Position numbers and translations under genes: made by a program. A stretch of DNA of 64,000 nucleotides from Streptomyces griseoruber (GTDB lineage: Bacteria; Actinomycetota; Actinomycetes; Streptomycetales; Streptomycetaceae). Each line of letters starts with the position of its first letter. Within the stretch, counting starts at the first letter, position 1. The stretch covers positions 156,270 to 220,269 of the forward strand of contig NZ_KQ948778.1 in NCBI RefSeq assembly GCF_001514205.1. Direction: 5' to 3'. Under the pieces are notes generated by a model, which ran no database searches, was not told the origin of the DNA, and saw nothing but the letters and a program-made list of their open reading frames with translations. Below, in pieces: positions 25,142 through 35,800 of the stretch.

Positions 25142-26404
25142 TCAGGCCCCCGCCCTCTCCTCCCGCGCCCCGCTCACCACGGCCCCCTCCTCGCCGTCCC
25201 GCACCGCGACCAGGAGCAGTGGTGTCGCCGGCAGCAGCACCCCCGCGGCGGCGAGCGCGGCGCGGGGGCCGACGAGGGCGGCCAGGACGCCCCACAGCGC
25301 GGTGAGGGCGGCGATGGACGCCTTGGTCCCGACCGACCACGCCGACAGCGTACGGGCCACCCGGTCCGTCGGGGTCAGCTCCAGGCGGGCCGTGGCGAGC
25401 ACGGGGTTGTAGACCGCCGAGCAGGTGATCAGCCCGAACTCCACCGCCATCACCAGCGCGAGGCCGCCCGCGCCCGGCCCGACGAAGGCCAGCCCGACCG
25501 GCCAGAACGCCCGCAGCGTCCCCGACGCCAGCAGCACCCGGCGCCGCCCGTACCGGGCGACCAGGCGCGGCGCCAGCCGGGAGCCGAGCAGACCGCCGGA
25601 GCAGGGCACGGCGAAGGCGAGCGCGTACTGCCAGGGCGCGAAGTGCAGCGGGCCCAGCATCAGCACGGCCAGCAGCGGCGAACCGACCATGATCAGCCCG
25701 TTCACCAGCATCGTGTTCACGTACAGCGCCCGCAACGTCCGGTGGCCGAGCAGATGCCGCCAGCCGGCCAGCAGATCCGCGCCGGTCAGCCGCCCGGCGG
25801 GGTCCCTGCGCCCGGCCGCCGGCTCCGGCTCCCGCCCGCCGATCGCCCGCAGCCCGAGCGCCGACAGCAGATAGCTGACCGCGTCCGCCGCCACCGTCAC
25901 CACCGGCCCGAACAGTCCCATCACCGCGGCGCCGAGCGTCGGCCCGAGCATGGTCGCGGTCCACATCGTCGACTCGAACCGCCCGTTCGCGGTGAGCAGG
26001 TCCTCCCGCGCCACCAGCCCCTTCAGGAAGGCACCGCTCGCCGCCGTGAACGAGATGTCCGCCGCCGCGACGACCACCGACACCAGCAGCAGCTGCCCGA
26101 TCCCCAGCCCGCCGAGCGCCCAGGCGAGCGGCACGCTCAGCAGGGCCGCACACCGCACCAGGTCCGCCGTCACCATCACCGGCCGCTTGCGGCGGAACTC
26201 CACCCACGGCCCGAGCGGCACCGCGAGCACCGCCCCCACCGCGGGCCCCACCGCCGCCAGCGCCGCCACCTCCGACGGCCCGGCGTGCAGCTCCAGCACG
26301 GCGATCATCGGAAAGGCACTGAAAGCGAGCCAGGTCCCGAACGTGCTCACGCCGTACGCGGCCCACAACCACCCGAAATCGCGCCCCAGCGCCCGTCGCA
26401 CCAC
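25142..26404 (-). CDS. MFS transporter (exporter-like)
   Basis: The 420-residue protein has about 12 hydrophobic helices in MFS_3 style (enterobactin exporter/macrolide efflux-like). It starts RDFGWLWAAYGVSTFGTWLAFSAFPMIAVL and includes the loop LGPWVEFRRKRPVMVTADLVRC between helices 2 and 3. It is convergent with the SCO2521-2525 cluster (stops 4 bp apart), so it is a separate unit. GTG 26404 precedes GRDFGWLW; a GTG three bases upstream is equally possible. The substrate is unknown. Confidence 0.85.
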   Translation of the reverse strand: MVRRALGRDFGWLWAAYGVSTFGTWLAFSAFPMIAVLELHAGPSEVAALAAVGPAVGAVLAVPLGPWVEFRRKRPVMVTADLVRCAALLSVPLAWALGGLGIGQLLLVSVVVAAADISFTAASGAFLKGLVAREDLLTANGRFESTMWTATMLGPTLGAAVMGLFGPVVTVAADAVSYLLSALGLRAIGGREPEPAAGRRDPAGRLTGADLLAGWRHLLGHRTLRALYVNTMLVNGLIMVGSPLLAVLMLGPLHFAPWQYALAFAVPCSGGLLGSRLAPRLVARYGRRRVLLASGTLRAFWPVGLAFVGPGAGGLALVMAVEFGLITCSAVYNPVLATARLELTPTDRVARTLSAWSVGTKASIAALTALWGVLAALVGPRAALAAAGVLLPATPLLLVAVRDGEEGAVVSGAREERAGA

Positions 26405-26588
26405 CCGGGGATCCTAGGGCGTGCTTCGAAAGTCCAGGTCGCGGAACGGCGAGGACGGCTGGTCATGCGCCGGTGAGCGGGGGCGACGGGGAAGCCGGCG
26501 GGTCACCCCGGCACACAGCCGGGGTCGCGTAGGCGAGAATGGGCGGCATGAGCCAGTTCCGCTCCCAGCGGTGCCGCGGTGGTGTGCG

Positions 26589-27335
26589 ATGAGTCTCTTC
26601 CGGGACGACGGCATCGTCCTGCGGACCCAGAAGCTCGGCGAAGCCGACCGCATCATCACCCTGCTCACCCGCGGACACGGCCGGGTGCGGGCGGTGGCCC
26701 GCGGGGTGCGGCGGACGAAGTCCAAGTTCGGCGCCCGCCTGGAACCCTTCTCCCACGTCGACGTGCAGTTCTTCTCCCGGGGCAGCGAACTCGTCGGACG
26801 CGGGCTGCCGCTGTGCACCCAGAGCGAGACCATCGCGCCGTACGGCGGCGGCATCGTGACCGACTACGCCCGCTACACCGCCGGAACGGCCATGCTGGAG
26901 ACCGCCGAGCGGTTCACCGACCACGAGGGCGAGCCGGCCGTCCAGCAGTACCTGCTGCTGGTGGGGGCGCTCAGGACCCTGGCCCGCGGCGAGCACGCCC
27001 CGCACCTCGTCCTCGACGCGTTCCTGCTGCGCTCCCTCGCCGTCAACGGCTACGCGCCCAGCTTCGACGCCTGCGCGAAGTGCGGCATGCCCGGCCCGAA
27101 CCGGTTCTTCTCGGTGGCCTCGGGCGGCAGCGTCTGCGTCGACTGCCGGGTGCCCGGCAGCGTCGTACCCTCGCCGCAGACCCTGGTCCTCCTCGGCGCG
27201 CTGCTCACGGGAGACTGGGAGTCCGCGGACGCGTGCGAGCCGCGGTACGTCCGGGAGGGGAGCGGGCTGGTCTCCGCCTACCTGCACTGGCATCTGGAGC
27301 GCGGACTGCGCTCACTCCGGTACGTGGAAAAGTAA
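26589..27335 (+). CDS. recO: DNA repair protein RecO
   Basis: The 248-residue protein starts SLFRDDGIVLRTQKLGEADRIITLLTRGHGRVRAVARGVRRTKSKF, a classic RecO OB-fold N-terminus (fragment). A helical centre and a C4 zinc site (CAKCGMPG and CVDC) follow. RecO with RecR loads RecA on SSB-coated gapped DNA. ATG 26589 gives the family start; upstream starts add residues absent from homologues. It precedes uppS by 30 bp, a pairing typical of actinobacteria. Confidence 0.96.
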   Translation: MSLFRDDGIVLRTQKLGEADRIITLLTRGHGRVRAVARGVRRTKSKFGARLEPFSHVDVQFFSRGSELVGRGLPLCTQSETIAPYGGGIVTDYARYTAGTAMLETAERFTDHEGEPAVQQYLLLVGALRTLARGEHAPHLVLDAFLLRSLAVNGYAPSFDACAKCGMPGPNRFFSVASGGSVCVDCRVPGSVVPSPQTLVLLGALLTGDWESADACEPRYVREGSGLVSAYLHWHLERGLRSLRYVEK

Positions 27336-27365
27336 GACGGCGAGACTGAGGGAGACGAGAAAAAC

Positions 27366-28229
27366 ATGGTCGTACGCGGGTTCCTGGGGCGGCAGCGCAA
27401 GGAGTACAGGGCGCCGGAGCCGCACCCGTCCGGCGCCCGCGCGCCGAAGCTCCCCGGCGAGCTGGTCCCCGAGCACGTCGCGATCGTCATGGACGGCAAC
27501 GGCCGCTGGGCCAAGGAGCGCGGACTGCCCCGCACCGAGGGCCACAAGGTCGGCGCCGAGCGCGTCCTCGACGTCCTCCAGGGCGGTGTGGAGATCGGTG
27601 TGCGGAACATCTCGCTGTACGCCTTCTCCACCGAGAACTGGAAGCGCTCGCCCGACGAGGTCCGCTTCCTGATGAACTTCAACCGCGACTTCATCCGCAA
27701 GACCCGCGACCAGCTCGACGCGCTCGGCATCCGGGTGCGCTGGGTGGGCCGGATGCCCCGGATGTGGAGGTCGGTCGCCAAGGAACTCCAGGTCGCCCAG
27801 GAACAGACCAAGGGCAACGACCGCCTCACCCTGTACTTCTGCATGAACTACGGAGGCCGTGCCGAGATCGCCGACGCCGCGCAGGCGCTCGCCGAGGACG
27901 TGAAGGCGGGCCGGCTCGACCCCTCCAAGGTCAACGAGAAGACGCTCCAGAAGTACATGTACTACCCCGACATGCCGGACGTGGACCTGTTCCTGCGCCC
28001 CAGCGGTGAGCAGCGCACCTCCAACTACCTGATCTGGCAGAGCGCGTACGCCGAGATGGTCTTCCAGGACGTGCTGTGGCCGGACTTCGACCGCCGTGAC
28101 CTGTGGCGGGCGTGCGTGGAGTTCGCCTCCCGGGACCGCCGTTTCGGCGGCGCGATCCCGAACGAGGAACTCCTGGCCATGGAAGGCGGAACCGGAACCG
28201 GAACCGAAGACCAGCAGGCCACTTCGTAG
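27366..28229 (+). CDS. uppS: Isoprenyl transferase (undecaprenyl diphosphate synthase family)
   Basis: The 287-residue cis-prenyltransferase has VAIVMDGNGRWAKERGL with catalytic Asp43, the SLYAFSTENWKR loop, YFCMNYGGRAEI, and the C-terminal RPSGEQRTSNYLIWQSAYAE diphosphate-binding block (cited in part). It elongates an allylic diphosphate with isopentenyl diphosphate to the lipid carrier for peptidoglycan and teichoic acid synthesis, at the membrane interface. ATG 27366 follows a GAGACGAG stretch. The C-terminus has a short Gly-Thr repeat (GGTGTGTE). Confidence 0.96.
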   Translation: MVVRGFLGRQRKEYRAPEPHPSGARAPKLPGELVPEHVAIVMDGNGRWAKERGLPRTEGHKVGAERVLDVLQGGVEIGVRNISLYAFSTENWKRSPDEVRFLMNFNRDFIRKTRDQLDALGIRVRWVGRMPRMWRSVAKELQVAQEQTKGNDRLTLYFCMNYGGRAEIADAAQALAEDVKAGRLDPSKVNEKTLQKYMYYPDMPDVDLFLRPSGEQRTSNYLIWQSAYAEMVFQDVLWPDFDRRDLWRACVEFASRDRRFGGAIPNEELLAMEGGTGTGTEDQQATS

Positions 28230-28374
28230 CCCACGCCTCCGGCGCCACCCCGCACCTGGCACAGAGCGGGACCGATTCCCCCGGATCACCCCCTGCGGCC
28301 CGGCACCCCCCACTAGCATCGGCGCATGGCCGTGCGGCGAAGCCCGGTCACGTGCGTCCGCGGGGTGGGGGATC

Positions 28375-29553
28375 GTGCAACGCTCAGTGGTTTTCGTCCA
28401 TGGCACCGGTGTGCGCGAGAAGTCCTACGACAGGACGTTCGCGACGGTCCGTACGGAGCTGGCCCGGCTGCGGCCCACGGTCGGGATACGGGGCTGCTTC
28501 TGGGGGCGGGAGGCCGGCGCCGGACTGGCACTGGACGGTGCGAGCATCCCCGAATACACGGAGTCCCGCGGCGGCCGGCGCCCGGAGGACGAGGACATCG
28601 CCGTATGGGGCGTCCTCTACCGGGATCCCGGCTACGAGTTACGCCTGCTCGGCCTGCGCCCGGCCGTCGTCTCGGGGCTGGACCGCGGCCGGAGCAGCGC
28701 GCAGAAGCTGCTCGACGAACTCACCGGCTACATCCCCTCCACCCAGGTGCGCGACGCCTTCGCGGCACACGGCCTGAGCGACGCCCTGGACCGCGCCCTG
28801 CGCAGGGTCACCGAGTCGCCGGAACTGCGGGACGCGGCGGTCACCGCCGACGCGGACGGCTACGAGCATCGGCACGCCTTCGCCAGGGCCGTCGTGGCAG
28901 CGGCGCTCGCGGATGCCGTGGACGCCGGAGCCGATGCCCCGGACGGCCTTCGACGGGACGCCCTGCTCACCCTGATCGGCGCCGATCTGCACAGCCAGGG
29001 ACGCACACTCGCCGGAACGGTCGCCAAGGCCGCCGCCGCGCCGGCACTCCTCGCCCTGACCCGGCACGCCCGCCGCCGCCGGGGCGCACACAGCGACGGC
29101 CTGCTCGTGCCCGCGGTCGGCGACATCCTGCGCTACCAGGCGCGCGGCCTCGCCCTGCGCCGACTGATCAAGCGCACCATCGAGCACGCCCCCGGCGACG
29201 CCGTCACCGTGATCGCCCACAGCCTCGGCGGTGTGGCCTGCGTCGACCTGATGGTGGAGGAGCGGATCGACCGGGTCGACCAGCTGATCACCGTCGGCTC
29301 CCAGGCGCCGTTCTTCTACGAGACCGGCGCCCTGGTCTCCCTGGAACATCCCCGGCAGCCGCCCGCTCACTTCCCGCGCCGCTGGCTCAACCTCTACGAC
29401 CCGCGCGACCTGCTCTCCTTCCGTGCCGCGCAGGTCTTCCCGGCCGTCGCCACCGACCACGAGGTCGACAACCGCCAGCCGTTCCCGTTCGCGCACAGCG
29501 CCTACTGGGGCAACCGCGAGGTCTGGGACGCGATCGGCACATGGCTGGGCTGA
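28375..29553 (+). CDS. Alpha/beta hydrolase, first gene of the VMAP conflict island
   Basis: The 392-residue protein has the alpha/beta-hydrolase landmarks: VVFVHGTGVRE forms the oxyanion region, and the nucleophile elbow is IAHSLGG, followed by a possible acid in LYDPRDLLS and a His in FAHSAYWG. A charged helical middle (about 90-250) separates the first strand from the nucleophile. There is no signal peptide, so it acts in the cytoplasm. GTG 28375 sits right after GGGGGATC. Its 3' end overlaps the next gene by 13 bp, making it part of the four-gene unit; a lipase- or esterase-like effector role is inferred. Confidence 0.8.
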   Translation: MQRSVVFVHGTGVREKSYDRTFATVRTELARLRPTVGIRGCFWGREAGAGLALDGASIPEYTESRGGRRPEDEDIAVWGVLYRDPGYELRLLGLRPAVVSGLDRGRSSAQKLLDELTGYIPSTQVRDAFAAHGLSDALDRALRRVTESPELRDAAVTADADGYEHRHAFARAVVAAALADAVDAGADAPDGLRRDALLTLIGADLHSQGRTLAGTVAKAAAAPALLALTRHARRRRGAHSDGLLVPAVGDILRYQARGLALRRLIKRTIEHAPGDAVTVIAHSLGGVACVDLMVEERIDRVDQLITVGSQAPFFYETGALVSLEHPRQPPAHFPRRWLNLYDPRDLLSFRAAQVFPAVATDHEVDNRQPFPFAHSAYWGNREVWDAIGTWLG

Positions 29554-31856
29554 GAGCCGTCGACGACCCCGCGCGTGTACACGCCGTGGTCGTCGGCGTC
29601 GAACGCTATCCCCGGCACTCCGGCTGGGATCTGCCCGGCGCGGTGGACGACGCCTTGCGCTTCCACAGGTGGCTGCGCAAAGGAGGGGTGCCCGAGGCCA
29701 ACGTCCAGTTGCTGCTGGCACCTGGGGAGGACAGCCGCGTCCGGCTCGACGCGCTGGCCGGGGAACTCACCTGGCGGCAGACCTGGACCCGCGACCTGCT
29801 CATGGACGCGTTCACCGAGGGCCTCGACGGGCGGACCGGCGACCTGCTGTACGTCTTCTGGGGCAGCCACGGAGTGCTCGGCCAGGGTGATCGCCGACTG
29901 CTGCTGTGCCCGGACGCCTCCCCCAAGGACAAGCGCTGCGTCGACACGGCCAACCTGATGGAATACCTCCAGCGGGACGACCTCGGGGGATTCGGACAGC
30001 AGGTGCTCCTGTTCGACGCGTGTGCGGCCTTCCTCGAGCACCACAACCAGTCGACGGGGCCCGCCGTCGCGGGCTTTCCCACGGTACGCCGACGCCGTGT
30101 CGAGCAGTTCGCCCTGTGCGCGGCCGCCCCCGGCCAGGTTGCGGAGAACGACCCGGCGCTGCGCAGCGGGGTCTTCTCCAACGCCATGCTCGACTGGCTG
30201 GAGACGAACGCCGCCGATCTGCGCCCCGACCTGGCCGCACTCGTCGCCCACGTCCGGGCCGAGACGCCCGAGGTGCAGACTCCGGTCAGTATCGAGGTCC
30301 GCGCCCTGGACGGTTCCAGGGAACAGCTGGTGTGGCCGGGCCGGGCCCCGCTTCCGCCGTCCACCGACCGGTCCCGGCTGGCCCTCGCCCTGCACGACGC
30401 GCTGGGCGACGCGGACCTGCGGGCGCGTTGTGTCGAACACCTCGCCGTGCAGTGCCCGGGAGCCGACCTGGGGGCGTGCCCCTCCGACGAGCGGATCGCA
30501 CACGCCCTGCTCACGGTCGAACGGGCCATGGCCGCCCTCGTGGAGGTCGTGCACACCCGGAACCGGCGGGCCGCCGACCAGTTGCTGGCGCTGGGACGCA
30601 CCCATGGCGTGCCCGGCCTGCTGTCCCCCCTCGAGCACCGCTCGCTGCGGGAGTCGTTCGGCCGGGTACCGCAACTGCCGCCGACGGCACGGGTGATCGC
30701 GGCCGTACGAGCAGCCCAGCCACTGGGCAAGGCCTGGCTGCCGCCGCCCACCGCGCAGGAGAGGGACGGACCCTCCGTCGACCAGCTCATGGCCTGCGTG
30801 GAGCACTTCGAGGAACTCACCGGCGGACAGAGCGTGGCGCATCCCGGACGGCAGCTGGTGCCCGCTGTCGTCCGCTTCACCGAACTGCTCGCCGCGCTCG
30901 TCCCCGCGCTCCGCAGGGAACTCCATGAGTGGGCGGACCGGGTGGCCCACCGGCTCGGCGTCGACGACGGTGGTCTGGCCGAGCGCCGTGCCGAGGCACT
31001 GGCCTGGCCGGACTCGCTCGGACCGGCGGCCTGCCTACCCCGTGTCCTCGCGCAGTTGGACGCGGCGCCCGTCGACCCGGCCGACGACGAAGACGACCGC
31101 TACACGTGCGTGATGTGGGTCGACACCGGTGCGGGGGACCTCGTACAGGCCGCCGAACAGAGCATTGAGCCCCTCTCCTCCCGGGGCGTGGTGCGCCGGA
31201 TAAAGCGGACGGTGAAGCTGCTGCGCGCGGAGACCGAGGAGACCCCGGTCGTGGAGATCCTGCTCCAGCCGGACGCCGTGCAACTGCCGGTGGATGCGTG
31301 GAACGGCGCCGACGACGGCGATGCGCTGCCTTACCTGCTGGGTGTGGAGTGGGCGACCGCACTGCGGTGCGCTCCGCTGGCCGACGCCGAGCAGGAGGAA
31401 CAGCGCCAGGAGGGATTGAAGAACCGTCGGGCGGGGCGGCACAACGACACGGTGGTCTTCCTCGACGACGGGCATGCCAAGGGATACACGGGCTACGGAG
31501 CCCTGATGGCGGACGTCCGCGCGGCCCGCGCTGTGGTACGGGCGGGCCCGGACGGCCGGGACCGGCTGGTGCAGGCCGCGCTGCGGCTCGGCTACCCCGT
31601 CGTGCTGTGGGACCGGCAGGCACCGTCCCAGGTCCCGGACGCGCACTTCGACGCGCTCAGCCCGGAGAGAGCCGTGGACGGGCTGCCCTGGCGGATCCGG
31701 GACTACCGGGCCCAGGCGTGCATGAACCCGGCCGCCCATCCCGTGTGCCCGGCGGCGCTGCTGGAATCCGCCGACCGCCCCCTTCCGCCCGTCCTGTCCC
31801 TGACCGGACTCGCCGACCCGGCAGCCCGTTCCGACTCCCCGGAGGCGACCCGATGA
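29541..31856 (+). CDS. Caspase-VMAP protein (vWA-MoxR-associated protein) of a ternary conflict system
   Basis: The 771-residue protein starts with a caspase-like domain: HAVVVGVERYPRHSG, then His110 in FWGSHGVLG and Cys161 in LFDACAAF form the dyad. A helical middle follows (about 230-510), and the C-terminal domain (about 520-771) has CVMWVDTG, VVEILLQPDAVQLPVD and VVLWDRQAPSQ. That layout matches the VMAP-C domain of vWA-MoxR-associated proteins. In this class, NTP-driven MoxR and vWA partners control an effector such as a peptidase, so regulated proteolysis upon invasion is the likely role. The ATG lies inside the previous gene; the stop overlaps the MoxR ATG. Confidence 0.8.
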   Translation: MAGLRAVDDPARVHAVVVGVERYPRHSGWDLPGAVDDALRFHRWLRKGGVPEANVQLLLAPGEDSRVRLDALAGELTWRQTWTRDLLMDAFTEGLDGRTGDLLYVFWGSHGVLGQGDRRLLLCPDASPKDKRCVDTANLMEYLQRDDLGGFGQQVLLFDACAAFLEHHNQSTGPAVAGFPTVRRRRVEQFALCAAAPGQVAENDPALRSGVFSNAMLDWLETNAADLRPDLAALVAHVRAETPEVQTPVSIEVRALDGSREQLVWPGRAPLPPSTDRSRLALALHDALGDADLRARCVEHLAVQCPGADLGACPSDERIAHALLTVERAMAALVEVVHTRNRRAADQLLALGRTHGVPGLLSPLEHRSLRESFGRVPQLPPTARVIAAVRAAQPLGKAWLPPPTAQERDGPSVDQLMACVEHFEELTGGQSVAHPGRQLVPAVVRFTELLAALVPALRRELHEWADRVAHRLGVDDGGLAERRAEALAWPDSLGPAACLPRVLAQLDAAPVDPADDEDDRYTCVMWVDTGAGDLVQAAEQSIEPLSSRGVVRRIKRTVKLLRAETEETPVVEILLQPDAVQLPVDAWNGADDGDALPYLLGVEWATALRCAPLADAEQEEQRQEGLKNRRAGRHNDTVVFLDDGHAKGYTGYGALMADVRAARAVVRAGPDGRDRLVQAALRLGYPVVLWDRQAPSQVPDAHFDALSPERAVDGLPWRIRDYRAQACMNPAAHPVCPAALLESADRPLPPVLSLTGLADPAARSDSPEATR

Positions 31857-32872
31857 CCTCAGAGCCCTCAGAGCCCTCAGAGACCTCAGCGCCCTCAGCA
31901 TGCGAAACGGACGACGTCACCACCGCCGCGGACGAGAACTGGCGGCTCTTCCGGGGAGACGGACAGCGGCGCACGGTCGCGATTCCCGCGGCCCCGCCCT
32001 GGCGCCGCTTCGCGACCGCCGAAGGCGGCACCGCCCGGGCCGGGGCCCACTACGTCATCGGCCGTGAGGAGACCGACGTCGTCAACGCCGCCATCCATCT
32101 GCGCCGGCCGCTGCTCGTGACCGGCCATCCCGGCACGGGCAAGTCCTCGCTGGCCACGGCCATCGCGCACGAACTCGATCTGGGCCCCGTGCTGCACTGG
32201 CCCGTCAACAGCCGCTCCACGCTCCAGGACGCCCTCTACCGCTACGACGCCATCGGCCGGCTCCAGGAGAGCAACCTCGCACGGGACCCGGACGGGACCC
32301 GGTCCGGCATCGGCTCGTTCCTCAGGCTCGGCCCGGTGGGCACGGCGTTCGTCGCCGCGGACCGCCCCCGGGTGCTGCTCGTGGACGAACTCGACAAGGG
32401 CGACATCGATCTGCCGAACGACCTGCTGACCGTGTTCGAGGAGGGCACCTTCGAGATCCCGGAGCTGTCCAGGCTGCCCGAGAACCAGGCGGAGGTCGAC
32501 GTCCTCACCGTCGACCCGCACATGACGGCCCGGGTGACGCGGGGGATCGTACGCTGCGCCGAGTTCCCGCTCGTCGTCATCACCAGCAACGGTGAGCGCG
32601 ACTTCCCGCCGGCGTTCCGCCGCCGCTGTCTCCCCCTGCACCTGGGAGACCCGGACGAGGCGCGGCTGCGCGGCATCGTCGAGGGCCATCTCGGGCCCGA
32701 CGCCCTCGCCGACGCCGGTGACCTCGTCATGGCGTTCCTGGCCCAGCGGGCGGTCGGGGAACTGGCCACCGATCAGCTTCTCAACGCCGTGTTCCTGCGC
32801 CGGGGCGGGGCCCGGCTGGACGCCGACGGACTACTGAAGACGGTGTTGCACCGGCTCAACGCGGACGGCTGA
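31853..32872 (+). CDS. MoxR-family AAA+ ATPase of the VMAP system
   Basis: The 339-residue ATPase has Walker A GHPGTGKSS (Lys97), Walker B VLLVDELDKGD, sensor 1 VITSNGERDF, and an arginine-finger stretch AFRRRC. MoxR proteins remodel or activate partner complexes, often vWA proteins, and the next gene encodes such a partner. Its ATG (31853) overlaps the VMAP stop, with GGAGG 7 nt upstream. The N-terminus is a low-complexity Ser-Glu-Pro stretch from four imperfect 9-bp repeats (31859-31898). The soluble ATPase probably acts with the caspase-VMAP and SAV_2336-type proteins. Confidence 0.9.
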   Translation: MTSEPSEPSETSAPSACETDDVTTAADENWRLFRGDGQRRTVAIPAAPPWRRFATAEGGTARAGAHYVIGREETDVVNAAIHLRRPLLVTGHPGTGKSSLATAIAHELDLGPVLHWPVNSRSTLQDALYRYDAIGRLQESNLARDPDGTRSGIGSFLRLGPVGTAFVAADRPRVLLVDELDKGDIDLPNDLLTVFEEGTFEIPELSRLPENQAEVDVLTVDPHMTARVTRGIVRCAEFPLVVITSNGERDFPPAFRRRCLPLHLGDPDEARLRGIVEGHLGPDALADAGDLVMAFLAQRAVGELATDQLLNAVFLRRGGARLDADGLLKTVLHRLNADG

Positions 32873-32875
32873 GAA

Positions 32876-35800
32876 ATGTTCGAGGAGCTGCGGAGGGTAC
32901 TCGGACAAGAGGCCGGGCTGCCGTCCCCGGGGCAGGAAGAACTCCTCGACATTCTCTGGCTGGCGGCACGCGTCCCGTCCGGCCCGGCGGCACCCCTGGC
33001 CGCGCACATCCCGCCGGGCACCGACCCGGAGTCCCCGGACGCCGAGGGCTCCCTGCCGGGCGTGGAGCCGGACCCGGACGCGACCGCACCCCCCGGCACC
33101 ATGACGGGAAAGGGGCCGGGGAACACACGGAGAACCGCCCGCCCGGTCCCCCAACTGCCGGTCGTCTCCGGTCCGCTGACCGCCGAACCGCCGACCGGAG
33201 CCCTGTGGACCCCCGGCGCCCGGGCCCTCGGTCCGACCCTTGCCCTCGGCCGGGCCCTGCGTCCGCTGAAACGGCGGGTCCCGAGCCGCCGCCGCAGTGA
33301 ACTCGACGAAGCGGCCACCGCCGACCTCCAGGCCGACACCCGCACCTCGCAACTGGTCCTGCGCGCGCAGCCGGAGCGATGGCTGCGGCTGACCCTGATC
33401 ATCGACGGCGGTGTGTCCATGCCTCTGTGGCAGCGGCAGTGCGCCGAGCTCCAGGGCCTTTTCGAACGCAGCGGCGCCTTCCGCCAGGTGGAGACCTACC
33501 AGATCCGCTACGGCACCGAGGGCGCGGAAGTCCGTCTCGGCCGCCCCTGGACCACCGCGACGCAGACCCGGCCGGCCGACACCGTGTCCGACACCGCCGG
33601 CCGGACCATGGTGCTGGTCGTCACCGACGGCGCGGCGGCCGCGTGGCGCGACGGACGCCTGCGGCCGGTGCTCGAAGCCTGGGCCCGCTGCGGCCCCACC
33701 GCGGTGCTCCACACCCTGCCCCGTCGGCTGTGGGCGGGCTCCGGCGTACGGGCGGGCAGCTGGCAGGTCGTCTCCCCTCGTCCGGGCGCGGCCAACACCG
33801 CCTGGACCGTGACGGACCAGGTGCTCCCCCCGAGCGTCGCACCGCCCCCGCCGGTGCCCGTCCCCGTCCTGGAAGTGACCCCGGCCGGCTTCTCGACCTG
33901 GGCCGCCCTGAACACGGTGGTCGGCCGACCGGTCCCGGTCCGCCTGTGGGCTCCCGAGCCGAGCCAGGCGCCGGCCGGGCCGGTCGGCGTCTCCGTCCAG
34001 GACTTCGCCCGCGCCGCCTCGCCCGAGGCCCTGCGCCTGGCCGCGCATCTGGCGGCCATGGCTCCGGTCACCGTGCCCGTGATGCAGCTCGTCCACTCCT
34101 GCCTCGACCAGCGCCTGGACACCGCGCCACTGGCCGAGGTCTTCCTGGGCGGCCTGATACAGCCCGTGGAGCCCGAGGACACCACCCTCACCGGACGCCA
34201 CCGGCTGTTCGACTTCACCCCGGAGGCCAAGGACCTGCTCCTGGACGCCGTCCCCACCGCGGAACTCCTCGACTGCAGCCGCCGGGTGGGGGAGCGCATC
34301 GAGAGCTTGACAGGCCGCTCGTCGGACTTCCCGGCCTGGCCGCTGGACCGGGACGAGACGGCAGAGACCGCGCCGTTCGCGTACCTCGGGCCGGCGATGC
34401 AGGCACGGCTGGGGGTGCCCGCCTCGGCCGCCGACGGGGTGGTCCGGTCGCCGCAGGCCGAGGAGACGGCGCCCGGGTGGGCGCCGGGTGAGGCCTCCGT
34501 CGAGCTCCCTCGCTGGGACTACGTCATGAGCCTGGCGGACAGCGCCGCCGGATCACTGGACGAGCCGCCCGCCGGGGTTCGGTCCCGGATGCGCGAGCAG
34601 TATGTGGACGCGCTGCTGTCCCGGTGCCCCGTGGAGGTCCGGAGCGCGTTCGCCCGGGTGCGCGGCGTTCCGCAGGACACCGATGTGTTGCTTCTGCATC
34701 TGCTCGGATACGTCCATGACGAGCCCGCCGCGACGCGGAAGAGCGAGGCGGAGATCGCCGGGGACCTGTTGCGGTATCTCGACGAGCGGGGCCTCCGTCT
34801 CGAACGCGAGCGGGGCTATTCGGGGGAGGGCGCGCGCCGGCATGACTTGCTCTGGCACGGTGACGGCTGGATCTGCACGGTGGTGATCCAGCGGGCCGCC
34901 GCACCCTTCGGCTGGGTGCTGCCCTGGGACTCCCTGACGGTCCCGGCCTTCCTCCTCGCCGTGGACGACGACGAGAAGCCGGACGGACGGGTCCCGTTCG
35001 ACCAGTGTGTGGTGGCCTGGCCGGACCTGTCGCTCATCGGCCTGCGTTTCCAGAACCGTGCCCCGACCGGCTCACCGGGCTCGCCGGGAACGCGCAGGAT
35101 CTGTATCGCCGTCGACATCGTCGGCTACGCGAAGATGGACAGCCGCACGGGACTGCGGATGCAGGATGCCCTGCACGACGTCCTCGACCTCGCGATGAGG
35201 ATGACGGGGGTTCCCCGCCGCTTGTGGGTCCGCCAGGACCGTGGTGACGGCACACTCGTCCTGCTGCCCCACGGGGTGGACGAGGCGAGGGCGGTCCGCG
35301 GATTCGTGGACGGTCTCGCCCAGGGGCTGCGGCACGTGCACGAGCGGGGAGTCCGGATGCGCGTGCGGGCCGCACTGGCCCTCGGCGCCGCGGGCGTGAG
35401 CGGGCGGGGTGCCGAGGGGGAGGCCGTACTCCATGTCGCCCGCCTGGCCGACTCGGCCGTCCTGCGCGGGTCACGGGCCGACTGCGCGCTCATCGTGTCC
35501 GAGTCGCTGTACGAGAGCGTGCCCGAACTCCACGGCCGCCTCCAGCGGGTGCGGATCGAGGAGAAGGCGCTCCGGACCTGGGCGTGGCTGCGGCCCGACC
35601 CGCCCCTGCTTCCCGACCCGGATCGCTCCAACGCGGTGCTGATCGGGGTCGGCGCCTACACCGAACTGCCCCGTCTGCCGCAGGTCGGCGTGGGACTGCG
35701 CGAGCTGTCGCTGCTGTTCACGGATCCCTCGGAGGGCACCTTCAGCGGGGCTCGTACCACGGTGCTGCCGGACCCGGACGACGGGGCGGCGGTCCTCGGC

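Noticed and set aside
28326..29540. Extension of the caspase-VMAP frame upstream to 28326
   Set aside because: The translation there is Arg/Pro-rich and is the shifted shadow of the alpha/beta hydrolase; homology begins at the HAVVVGVERYP stretch right after ATG 29541.
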